A stretch of DNA of 64,000 bases from Cladorrhinum sp. PSN259 (lineage: Eukaryota; Ascomycota; Sordariomycetes; Sordariales; Podosporaceae), in NCBI GenBank assembly GCA_033725935.1, contig MU867092.1, positions 124,001 through 188,000 of the forward strand. Direction: 5' to 3'. Made by a program: the position numbers and the translations under genes. The notes below the pieces were generated by a model. The model was given only the letters and a program-made list of their open reading frames with translations. It was not told the DNA's origin and searched no databases. Shown in pieces: positions 10,737 to 21,100 of the stretch (its first letter is position 1; the number at the start of each line of letters is the position of its first letter).

Positions 10737-11146
10737 ATGCCCGGCCAAAAGCTCTATCCCCGGGCGACAGTCAAAAAGATTGTGAAGGCTCACTCCAATT
10801 GCAACGTTAGCAAGAACGCGGATGTCATGGTATTTACTTCTTGTTTGTTTATTAAGTACCTAGTCTGATTTGGATCCAGATATTTCTCGACTACATGCTC
10901 TTCATGCAAAAGTAGAAACCTCTCCCCGACCAAGCTACATGATTGGAACAACTGACAGACGCGACTAGCTTGGTAAAAGAAGCTGGAATTGAGGCGAAAC
11001 AAGGCGGGGAAAGGGGCATCACAGCGCGGAGTGTCAAGAAAGTCACAGCGGTAAGTGCGGCCGTTGATGACAATCAATCCAAAGCAGCAATTACTCACAA
11101 GACCACACTCGACACACAGAATTCGCTTGCCAAATTCAAAGGATGA
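10737..11146 (+). CDS. CENP-W-like histone-fold kinetochore protein
   Basis: Four exons (10737-10829, 10880-10911, 10969-11050 and 11120-11146) give a 77-aa basic protein. The start reads MPGQKLYPRATVKKIVKAH, then NADVMIFLDYMLFM, NLVKEAGIEAK, GERGITARSVKKVTA, and it ends LAKFKG. This is a complete, minimal histone fold with the YxR..VK.I.KAH, LDY.LFM and GE..I.A..V..V patterns of the fungal CENP-W/Wip1 family, which pairs with CENP-T in the constitutive centromere network. The first donor (GTATTT) is weak. The second acceptor was chosen (10968) because only it keeps the conserved LVKEA frame. The more distant alternative is a small NF-Y/DPB-type histone fold, but the length and the KxG-type end favour CENP-W. 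Confidence 0.75.
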
Positions 11147-12041
11147 TTCAGGGAGCGAGAGGCTATCACCCTCATTCCCATTGCTGTTAAGCGGTACCTG
11201 TAAATACATGCTCAACATTTGATCTGGGGAGGTGTCTCGTCATAATTATCGAGGCAACCTGGTAAAACGTGGAGCTGTGTTCCGGCCGAGACGGTGTCAC
11301 GGGAGCACGGAGCTTGGGCGGAGACGTACCGGACGAGCTGGAGAAAGCTGAACACGATGCCGTCAGAGGTCTCGCCTAATGTGGGGACTTGTAGATACCC
11401 TACCAGAGAAGCAGACGACGTACAGCGTATAGTGTAGGCAGCGCATGTAGTACGTAGCACACGTCAATTGGTGCATGGAAATACTGTGATGGAGAGTTTT
11501 GTAGCATTCTCAGCTTTGCCGTGGCATTTAGGCAGGCAACCCGATGCAGATTCCAGTGCTGTTTTGCTGCCTTTGGTGAGCTTTGTTTCTTGGTGATTCT
11601 GCATGGTTCCAATGCTGTCTGGCTGAGCCTTCAAACGGCGACCAATCCGAGGAGGGGTGCTGTCTTGGTTTGGCCCCATGTTTGGAAACCTGGGGCGGAA
11701 GGCGGGAACAGCTCCAGGGGGGGTGGCAGCACACCACACTTTCGGGCAGGTTCCCAACCTTCAAAAATTTCCCAGTCAGCTCGACAACAAGCCCAAACCT
11801 CCCTCCAACTTCCTCTCCAGTCACGAATTGATTTTCTACAATTGAAAACTGCCATTTGTACCGACCACCACCCTTTCACCACCTTTCTTTTGAGCGTTCC
11901 GAATAAATATCCACCAGGTAGTCGTTGTGTGACGCCCACCATTTCCACCCCCCCACAAAGCGACAGCATCGACAACACAGCTGCGCTTTGGCTCGCACCA
12001 CCCTCAAAACAGCTTTGTTGAGCTCACCAGACCTATTCAAC
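11147..12041. other. Intergenic, upstream of YAG7-like gene
   Basis: About 0.9 kb between two rightward genes. Overlapping ORFs on both strands show no family features. The last 200 bp are pyrimidine-rich, as in many fungal 5' leaders, and probably hold the promoter of the YAG7-like gene. Confidence 0.5.
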
Positions 12042-13653
12042 ATGGCTGCATCCACTGTTCAAAACCCCTCGGCCCCCGTCGAGTCCAAATCGGCGCGCAA
12101 GAAGAAGGCCAAGGCGGCCGCTGCTGTTGCTGAGCGCACCGATTCGCCGGCCCCCGCTTCGCACAAGGCTGCTTCTGTTGCCGGCACTGAGGACGACCAC
12201 GGCGAGCCCGCACATATCCGCGAGCTCCAAAAGTGTGTTTTCCGTTCAATGGCGGCTTTTTTCTCTATATCATTTCGCTAACAATCCGCCACAGGAACAT
12301 TCGCAACATCAACAAGAAGCTCGTGAGTCTAGTTTGCTTGTCCCCGCGCCGACCTGAAACCAGTTGCATGCTGACCATCTACCTCCGCACTAGACCCTAT
12401 CCTCCAAGGTCGAGATCATTATAAATGAGCACCAGGACAAGTCCCTCGATGAGCTTGTGGCGGCAAAGATCATCAACGCCGACCAGAAGGCCTCGCACCT
12501 CAAGCGTCCCGGGCTTCAAGCCCAGGTCAAACAGTTCGAGGAGCAGCTTACCCAGTTCAAGAAGCTTGAGGATGAGCACCGTGCCCATCTCGCCAAGCAG
12601 GAGAAGGCTTTGACCGAGAAGTTCGAGAAGGAAAAGGAGGAGGTGATTGCCGAGACCAAGCAGAAGGCTGATGAGGAGGCGGCTGCCACCCTCAAGACCA
12701 ACTTTCTGTTGATCTCTCAATTTCTTCGCCTTGCTGCCTCTCGTCGCGCTGAGGATCACGATTCTACCTTGGATGAGAACCAGGCTCTTGAGGGCGTTCT
12801 TCTCTACCTCTACTCCGGCGATGACAATGCGGTAGCTACTATGAATAAGCTGGTGCAGGGTTCCGGCGAGCAAACTCGCAGCACTGCTGGTGAGACCCTG
12901 CAGACGACCTGTAAGTAACCCGAATACACAATCAGAAGCTACGTAAATAGTTGCTAACAGTCAATAGATGCCCAGGTGAAGGAAGCTACCAATAAGAGTG
13001 CGGCTTCGTATTACCAACCCCCCACCGACTCCGCGGCCCAAGCAACTGAGCCCGAGCCTGAGCCTTCTGCTCGGGTTTCCGACGCCGAGATTGCAGAATC
13101 TACCGAGGAGCTTAAGCACGACGTCGAGACCGACCCAACCGTCGCCAACGCCGGCCTTACGGAGGTTGAGGAGGGTTCCGCTATTGCCTTGATCAACGGC
13201 CACGGCACCGAGGAGGCCTCGTCCGGCAGTGGTGCCCCCGCAAACACAGACGTCGCCGATAGCGCTGCGAATGCCGCTGGTGAAAGCCAGTGGGACATTG
13301 GTACCAGCATGACCGAGTCTCAGGAGTGGGTTGACGTCCAGGTCCCCCGTGAGCCCAGTGAGACTGAAACTGGCGTGAACGCTACTCCGGCGCAGCCTTC
13401 TGCCCCCGCCAACGCCCAATCTTGGGCTGATGATCATCCCGAGGGTGAGGCTGCTACGCCTGCCGATGATGGCTTCCAGTCTGTCCAGGGTCGCAGCCGT
13501 GGCCAGCGTGAGGGTGGTGGTCAACGTGGTCGCGGTCATTACCGTGGCCGTGGCTCCGGTGGTTTCCGTGGTGATGGTCGCGGTCGTGGTCGCGGTGGCG
13601 GCCGCGGTGGCTTCCCTTCGCGGCCTCGCCGTAGCCAGGAGGAGAATGCTTAG
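12042..13653 (+). CDS. YAG7/caprin-family RNA-binding protein with RGG tail
   Basis: Four exons (12042-12232, 12295-12322, 12394-12910 and 12968-13653) give 473 aa. The Ala/Lys-rich N terminus (SARKKKAKAAAAVAERT) is followed by IRELQKNIRNINKKL, then TLSSKVEIIINEH..KSLDELVAAKIINADQ and a long coiled coil (QVKQFEEQLTQFKKLEDEHRAH...). This matches the fungal YAG7-like dimerisation region. The second half is acidic and Ala/Pro/Thr-rich (residues about 250-410). It ends in an RGG/RG box (GRSRGQREGGGQRGRGHYRGRG...), a common arginine-methylated RNA-binding tail. Yeast Yag7 is tied to ribosomes and stress granule-type mRNPs. The role in this organism is inferred only. Exon 2 is just 28 nt. The coding region is GC-rich compared with its flanks. 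Confidence 0.8.
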
Positions 13654-14426
13654 TAACCATTCCCATCATGCCCGGGTTAAAGGAACGATACTGCAGGGGC
13701 GGCGGCATCTAATTCTTCCTTTTGCTCAAAGTAATCTCTCGTCTTCGCATCTCTTTTTTCTTGTTTTTTGTTGGGGATAATTATGCCCGACAAGGAATAA
13801 CTTCGGCGTTGATACACAAAAAAGTGCATACTGCTGTTCTTTTTTTTTTACAACATAACATGAGATCTTCTGTCTGCTTGCTCTTTTTTCAGGCACAGGA
13901 AAATGTACATTAGGTATGGGTTGGGGGACGGCTTGGTCGGTGACGGGTTTAACGGTACAGGGTGGCGGTATATGAACGAAAACCTGCATATGAAGCACTT
14001 TATGAATCGGCTCAACCTGGGAAACGATGAAACGAGACGAGATACTTGGCTTGGGCGTTTTATGGGGAAGTCATGGATGTGCAAGGAAAACTGTCTTGCC
14101 TGATTGTTTCTGGTGCGCGGGCCTGAGGCTCATAGGAACTGTATCATAAATAATGAAAAGAAAAACAACGGGGACATGGCCAGTTAGCGATGTCAAAACG
14201 AATTTGGTGTTTGCTCTTTCTCATTTTGGGATGGTGGTAAGTATTCATTACCAGAAATCCGCTGAGTAACTACAAGTGGTACGACGGGGTATCAAACATT
14301 CTGTTTGTGACATTTATCCCCATTCATTCTTGTAATCTAATAGAAAGATCGAAATCCACGTACGAGGCAGATAACAATCTTGTAAGAAAAAAAAGAAGAA
14401 GAAGAAAGAAGAAAAAAGGCTCATGA
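13654..14426. other. Intergenic between convergent genes
   Basis: 3' flanks of the YAG7-like gene and the MGMT-family gene. Purine-rich runs (about 14388-14415) and T-tracts occur. No supported gene. Confidence 0.5.
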
Positions 14427-15025
14427 TTAAACGAACCCCATAAACGGTGTCCCCAGTACCCTTCCTTTTTCATCAAACCTTATACCTTCCTTCCGCAGAA
14501 GCGCGAGCTTTTCTTGCAGTTGAGCTGTATTCTCGCCGTCTCGGCGGGCGATTTTACCTTTGAACCCTCCTAGAGCGCCAGAGGAGGCCGTTACTCTGTG
14601 ACTTTTTTTAAGGTATCATGTGTTAGTAAGATGAGTTGGGTAAAGTTTCATCATGCCCAGTGAAAAGTGTTATTTTGGAGATATCCAAGTAAAGGTTTTG
14701 ATACGATGCAGGCTTGCAAGAAAAAGAGGAGGGGGGTTTTGGAGTGGAAAAAAAATTACCAAGGTACACCGGGAGCGAACGGGTTACGTCTGAGGGCATT
14801 CCCCACGGCCCTGGGGGAGGATTTGAGGTGAGATGCCAGGTGCCCGTACGTGGTGAAGGAGCCCGGCGGGATCTGGCAGATTGTGCGCCAGACTGACTTC
14901 TCGAAGGGTGTTCCGCGCGGGGAGGAGGAGATTTTGAGGAGGTAGGACTCCATTTGTTTGAAACAGGGGGGTGAGGAGTTTGTGGGTTTGGTTGTGGTGA
15001 TGGTGGTGGTGGTGGTGGTAGACAT
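14427..15025 (-). CDS. MGMT-family DNA alkyltransferase, catalytic domain only
   Basis: Two exons on the minus strand (14760-15025 and 14427-14601) give 146 aa. After a Thr-rich start (MSTTTTTTITTTKPT), the protein consists of one methylated-DNA-protein-cysteine methyltransferase DNA-binding domain: TPFEKSVWRTICQIPPGSFTTYG, then SSPRAVGNALRRNPF, PCHRVTASSGALGGFKG and a C-terminal helix. PCHR contains the alkyl-acceptor Cys, so this is a candidate O6-alkylguanine repair protein, not an alkyltransferase-like protein with Trp in its place. The usual N-terminal ribonuclease-like domain is absent. The acceptor Cys codon is itself split by the 158-nt intron (TG|T), so unspliced RNA cannot encode an active enzyme. 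Length and architecture resemble the short fungal and bacterial ATL/Ogt C-terminal domain proteins. Confidence 0.88.
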
Positions 15026-15950
15026 GGTAATATTTGGGGATTGGAGATTGGGAAAAAAGTTTACTGTCTGAAGGAGATAGATTCAGTGTGAAAACGAGAG
15101 GGTGTATTGTGAGGAATATTTATTCTTAACGATGGACTTTCTCCAGGGGGTCACGGGTGACGATGTCAATGTTAGGGCGCGTTGGGCGGTTCGGGAAGTC
15201 GCGTTCCATTGAGCGCGTTACTGATGCGCGGTCACGTGACTGTTTATGCATGCTGTTTATGCAAACGACGTCAGCTCAACCTCAACATGAATCGAGGTAA
15301 CTATCACCTCATTCTTCTCATTCTCTAGTGTTGAGAGTAATTGAGTAAGGGCTGACCGGGTCGTAGTATTGTGACCACCCCAACTCTCAAATTCTCGAAA
15401 GACTTAATATCCGGGAGTCTTGATTCCGCGGTGTGTGGTAAGCGTGCAGTTGCGGCTTCCTCACAAGCCGGGCACTGGGCAATCCAGTTTCGCAATTCTG
15501 ACGCGCATCATTGGGCATTTAATATCTGATCCTTTCACCGCTTATCTGGCCGTCATGGACAATTTTGTAGCTTCGTTTTGGTCTTGATCAGCTGCTGGTG
15601 GTTTTGGAGATGGGGGTAATTTTGCTTCCCCAGCGCCATTTGATCACGACGGAATCGAGGGTGTCTTCTGTAGGTACTGGATGGTTTTTTTTTGGGGGTT
15701 TTTTTGGGGTGAGTTTTTATAGATTAAATCTTGTTTTATGGGTCTTAGAAACACCGGCGCATCGTGGCGAAAATGCGAAGGAAGATGGTGTTGACCCCGC
15801 GAGACGCCCGACCATTATGGGCATGGCCCAGCCTGATCCTTCGCTACCATCTGACTACCTGTATATATCGGCCAGATAGCCCATCTTAAGAGTTCAGTTC
15901 ATGGACAAACCCGATATTTTTCTTTGCTTTCCAGTCCTCAAACAACTCGT
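15026..15950. other. Divergent intergenic region
   Basis: Shared upstream region of the alkyltransferase (minus) and the Cys/His-repeat gene (plus). It holds the motif cluster listed separately at 15231-15272 and an otherwise unremarkable leader. No supported gene. Confidence 0.5.
15231..15272. promoter_or_regulatory. Clustered palindrome, direct repeat and CRE-like site
   Basis: A 10-bp palindrome, GTCACGTGAC (15231-15240, an E-box), abuts two copies of CTGTTTATGCA (15240-15250 and 15253-15263), followed by GACGTC (15267-15272), a CRE/bZIP core. The dense cluster about 200 bp upstream of the alkyltransferase start suggests a regulatory module. The factors are guesses (bHLH and bZIP). Confidence 0.45.
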
Positions 15951-18170
15951 ATGAAGATGAACCACCGTGACAAGTGCCAGAGCAAGGGTTGCCATAACGA
16001 TGTCTTGTATAAGACATTGGACGGGGCGTTTATCGATGCTCAAGACAGACGGTCAGGCCATTCAAGGTCTCCGCTATCACCAGAGAGTCGAGGCTCGCCC
16101 TCTGGTCCCTATCAACGTTACAACAACAATACGACGCAGGTGTCACCTTATTGCAAGCTTCACACTTGTTCCCATTTCCACAAGACCGAGAGCTGCTTGA
16201 ACAAGAAGCCACCTCACGACAGTGTCTGTGCCACACGTAAGTATATCGCATTCTCTTCATTGAACTCGCGTGGGATGGCTAACGCTTCACAGACACAAGA
16301 TGTCCTGTTGGGGACTGCGCACAGGCTCGAGCACAGTACTTGGATCCTAACCTCGATCCTATGTCCAATGCCCAACCCATCTATGCCCGTTACGAGGTTT
16401 GTTCTGATCGTGAGTTGGCCACCTCTCTATCGTACGTTCGATGAACTTACACTTCATAGACAGATGCACCGTGCGACAATGTCCGCGTCGCCGAGAACCA
16501 GGGACACCCTTTTGCCAGAACCGTAAGCTCTATCTTTTCTTTTAGCGCATTCATGGTGCTAATCTTCAAGTAGATGGATGTCAGGCCGAGGCTTGTACCA
16601 AGAAACGTCAAGAGCAACGTGGCTCTTGTGAAGACCGTACGTAGAGCCCATGATTTACCTCATTACTCAATTCGCTCACCTTCTTTAGACCAGTGTAAAA
16701 CTAGGGGCTGTCGTGCCGTCACTGATGGTGAATATCCCCATTGTGCTGATCGTGAGTTTTCCCAGTCACCAGTGTGGTACATCGAATTCGTGCTTACATT
16801 ACCAGACATCAAATGCGACATCCATGGCTGCGAAGGAGTAAGACATTTCTCATCTAAGAGTCGGGAGTACCTCCAGTCTTGCACCAAACGTGAGTTGTCC
16901 GCTTTTGGCTCCTCGGAACCTATGTCTAATAGCTCCATCCAGATATCACATGCTCGGTGCCACGATGCAGAGACGTCAAGAAGGATCTTTCTGATTTCTG
17001 CGAGGCCCATACATGTAATGAGCGAGACTGCAACAATAACAGTACCATGTCTACCCCATACTGTGATGAACGTGAGTCCAAGCCATCAACCACATTATTC
17101 TCGTGTTGTTCTAACTTTGGGCAGATCGGTGCACGAGTACCAACTGCTCGAACCCTAGGACATGGGCGGCCAATCCAAAGTTCAGGGGCCGCTTTTGCCC
17201 TTTGCGTGGGTTCATATTCAAGACGATCCTGTGTCCAACATCAACTAATCTCAGTCTTTAAAGATACCTGCCGCACAGAAGACTGTCAGGAGTTTGTTGC
17301 CAGTCTCGCTATCTTCTGTCAGACCCGTGAGTTGCTCGCCATCTCAAAACGATTTCTTTTACAGCATTGCTAACACACTCTTTTCTGAACCAGACGGCTG
17401 CTCGAAACCTAAATGTCACCAAGAATCCACCGCCGAGAAGCTCTGTTTAGATCGTAAGCCCTCCTCCATCACCCACTTTTACCTCCTACCTATTCCTGAC
17501 TGTCTCCCTTACTGCGAAAGACCTCAAGCATCACTACATCGCTCTCGGCCGTCAACGTACCCTGCTCAAGTCCCAGCCTAAACTTAAACCGCTTGGTCAC
17601 ATCACACCACCCCCTAGCAGTAAGCTTCACGAATCCGATTCTTCTGACTGCGACTCGGAAGAATCCCATCCCGTCCCCGATGCGTCAGCAAATGGCCAGA
17701 GAGGCAGAGCCACTTTGAGACCTGGGTCGTCAGGTATCCTTGGTCAGCCTCCTAAACTCGATCAGACCACAATGGTACCACAGCACACAGTCCGCGGGCA
17801 TGTCTCAGACCAATCTGATGATGAAGACGAAGATGAAGATGCAGGCCCGGGGGAGTTTGGGCTCAGCCATTCGGGCGATAACACAATCACGAACAAACGG
17901 GCCAGTTTGTCTGGGCCTGGAAACCCCCCCTTCTTTTGTGGCTCAGGGCAACAGGGTAGGCAGAGAGTGTCTCCTCCCTTGCCGGGAAATGTATCAGGTG
18001 AGAGGCCCGGGTTGGTTGTGCGGACCTCAACTGGAGGGCTGAATGGAATTGATGGTGGGAAGAGGGGGGTCGGGGGAGTGAAGCCGCAGGGAGGGCCACC
18101 GACACCTGGAGCGAGAGGGGTTACCGGAGTTGTTAGTGGGGCCAACACTGGTGACACTGGGGAGTGGTGA
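15951..18170 (+). CDS. Unrecognised tandem Cys/His (C-x4-C...C-x2-H) repeat protein
   Basis: Eleven exons give 555 aa: 15951-16236, 16293-16409, 16460-16522, 16574-16636, 16689-16751, 16806-16889, 16943-17071, 17125-17205, 17255-17326, 17394-17453 and 17521-18170. Residues 1 to about 340 are a string of about twelve modules of the form C-x4-C-x(9-27)-C-x2-H, with the first two modules looser. Examples are CTVRQC...FCQNH, CQAEAC...SCEDH and CKTRGC...HCADH. The spacing suggests metal (zinc) binding; no known family is recognised. The C-terminal 216 residues lack Cys/His modules: a Ser/Asp-rich stretch, an acidic run (QSDDEDEDEDAG) and a Gly/Pro-rich basic end. All ten introns (49-67 nt) are phase 1. 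Nine split the module's final His codon as C|AC or C|AT; intron 8 splits C|TC, so Leu replaces His there. No signal peptide or membrane segment is visible. DNA-, RNA- or protein-binding roles are all possible. Confidence 0.85.
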
Positions 18171-21100
18171 GGTCCGGAAGCGTTGATGATGCAAAACCGT
18201 GACGACAGATCTCGGCAAGACTGAAGGGTTCCAAAGCAGACTGTCTACTTTGTTTACTTGGATTTGGCCTGCTCCGAGCCAGGTTTGTTTCCACAGTTAG
18301 GGGTTTATCCACGAGAATGAATACATATGCCGAGTGATTCAACATTTTAACAAACAGTTTCCTCTCGAGTTTTCTATATGTGCTCCAATGCCCTCAGTAG
18401 CACCTTGAGATTTCAGACATATTCACAAAGTTCTCAGTTCCATTTTACACTCTCCTTCCGAACTCGAAGTCCGGTTATCGCCCAGTCAGATCAGTTCAGT
18501 TCAAACACCGCGTTAGGTTATAAGATCGTCCGCGAAAAGAAACCTTTACTAGTCGATCACCACGCATACGGCCAAGTAACTGTCTCATTTTCACTTGAAC
18601 GCAAGTACATTTTTCTCACGTGGTTCTCTGGCATGTCTCACTTACATAACTGTGGAAAAATATGTCTCATCGTCATCCTCGCATCACCATTGAAGATCAT
18701 CTTCTAACAGGCGAAAAAATAATCGTTCTTGACTTCAAACTTCGCTAACGTTCCCAGAAAATTGAAGGTTTTTTCTCTTAACCCCCCCACATTCCCTCTG
18801 TCTTACTTGAGCTTCGGTAAAACATCAGGCATGCTGCATGCAGTTGTCTTTCAACCCCCACGACACTTCGCCTACAGACTCACATATACAACCGAGACAA
18901 ATCAGACTGACTGCATGATGCACGATGCAAGCCGTACATAACACCATGTGTCCTGGGAGATGATTGCCTCGCCAAGAGCATCAATAAACAGCTCCTTTGC
19001 GTCGCCATCATTGGTGGTACTGGCAAGTGTGTGTGGACATGCACGGGAAGAACAAGGGGCGCTCCACGATGTTGCAGCGCACATGACATCGCTTCTTGAA
19101 CCGGACAAGCAGAGTCACAGTTGTACGCCGAATGGGAGGGATTAAGAAGAAGAAAAAAGAAACAAAGATATGGTCGGTACCTTGACGAACATGCCCTCGC
19201 ATTCTCCAATTCGGTAGTTATTTAATTGGCCTCTTAAAACCGACGCATGCCCGCTTTTGCTGTATCCATCCTCCGACATCATCGACGAGGGGTAAAGCAG
19301 CGGTAACGTAGCATTCCAAATGGAGTCTTTCTTGTCGTTCCCCCAAGAACCTCCAGGCCACTCCCAAGGAAGCAAATTTGCACGTGCAAAGTCATGTCCC
19401 TCGTCCCTTGGGGGCCTTGTGCATTGTATGTGTACCTGTCGATCTTTTCTTTTTCTCGTTCTTTGGCATGAAAGATGAAGGGAGATCCCACTATTACCAC
19501 TCGGAGGCAATACTATAGCAGTTATGATATCGATGCTTGTCGATCAGGCACGACGAGGACGGAATCCGAAGGAATGAAATTATTTGGTGTACTAGCAAAA
19601 AGCCATTCCGTCGGGAACATAACATGGGGTGTTGTTGAAAGTTTCGGAAGACGCCGCAGAATGAGGTTGCCCAGGCGATAATTACTTTCAGGAACGGCCC
19701 CCGGGGCGGGGAATTGAGCCAAGTGTAAAGATGAGGCAGAAAAAAGCAAATATCTCATAAAACTCAAAAGCCACAAACGGCGGTAAAAAAAAAAAAAAAA
19801 AAAAAAAAAAGGTTTCTGTCGTTTGATGGTGCTCAGCGGTGGGGGGTGGCCGGATGGATGGACGTCGGGATCCAACCCAAACGTCACGATGTCAACAAGG
19901 ATGAAAGAGAGGGGCTGCACCGTCGCAGGTGGCTCCCGAAATTACTCTGTACATATGGATAACAGAGTTACCGAAAGGGGGGGGGGGCCTAGAATTGCAC
20001 GACAGTTTAAGGAATTGAATTTACGAGGTGTAATTGACCGTTCCAAAGACATGACTTTTTTTTTTTTTTTCTGTGACGGGAACCAGCCAGAATTGGTGCG
20101 ACCATTGATCTAGACTTGCACGGCAGTTGAAAAGACAGAAAGAGAGCAGCAGCAGCAGGTTGCCGTCCTGCCATGGATAATTCGGATGCTGAACTTGGAC
20201 TTGGAAATGTCGTGCAACGCCGAAAAGCCGAAAATGGATGAAGTTGTAGATAGAGATGATGACAAACCACGTCATTGGGGGCATCAGGATTGGCAATTGA
20301 TGGACGCCACCGTGGGGAAAAAAGGGGAAGAGAGAGAGCAATGCGCCGTTCGGGACCAGAGGGACGGGAACCCCCAAAACTAGATGATCTTCCTCCCCAT
20401 GTGGGGTTTCTTGGGTTTTAGCTGACTGCATCCTCGGAACCCTTCTTTTTCTCACCCGTGTCACCACATGAAAATGGAAATTCATGCCTTGCGTTTGTAT
20501 GTGTGTGTGTCGTGGTGGTGTTGGTGGGTGCGCCACGGTGTTCCATGAAACCGTGATTGCATTTTGGGAGGGCAGGATGATTTCGGCAAAGTGTGACTGG
20601 CACTGCAGAAACATGTGCAAAATTGACTCTCGCTTCTTTCACTGGAAAAGTCAATTGGACACCGAAGTGAGGAGGGGTAGGCAAAATTCGCCAACGAAAA
20701 AGAAAACAGACGGCGGCCGTTGAAGTTGCTTGGATGATGGAATCAATCATTCATCCCACTCCCGTCCTGATTGCACCAAGCAAACAAAACCTGGAATTCA
20801 CTTCAGAAAACTGACGGCATAACAACTGAGAGTGGTTTGCTGTGGGGCCTTGACTCGGAACCTGGAAAGCTGTCATGCCTTCTGGAAGCCCACTTCCAGT
20901 TCCAGTCCTGCGGACACGCCGCTGGCCAATCTCAGTATGGTCCCATTCTCGTCGTAAAAGCCATTTCATGAGATTTCTCCCACTTTCATTCTCTCTCCGT
21001 GGAATCCCGACCGTCTGGGAAATGAGGAGCAACCCCGAAATCCCGGAACTGATCCCCGTGCAAGAGACCCTCCCGCGGCCAGGTTGTCGGCCCTTCTAGT

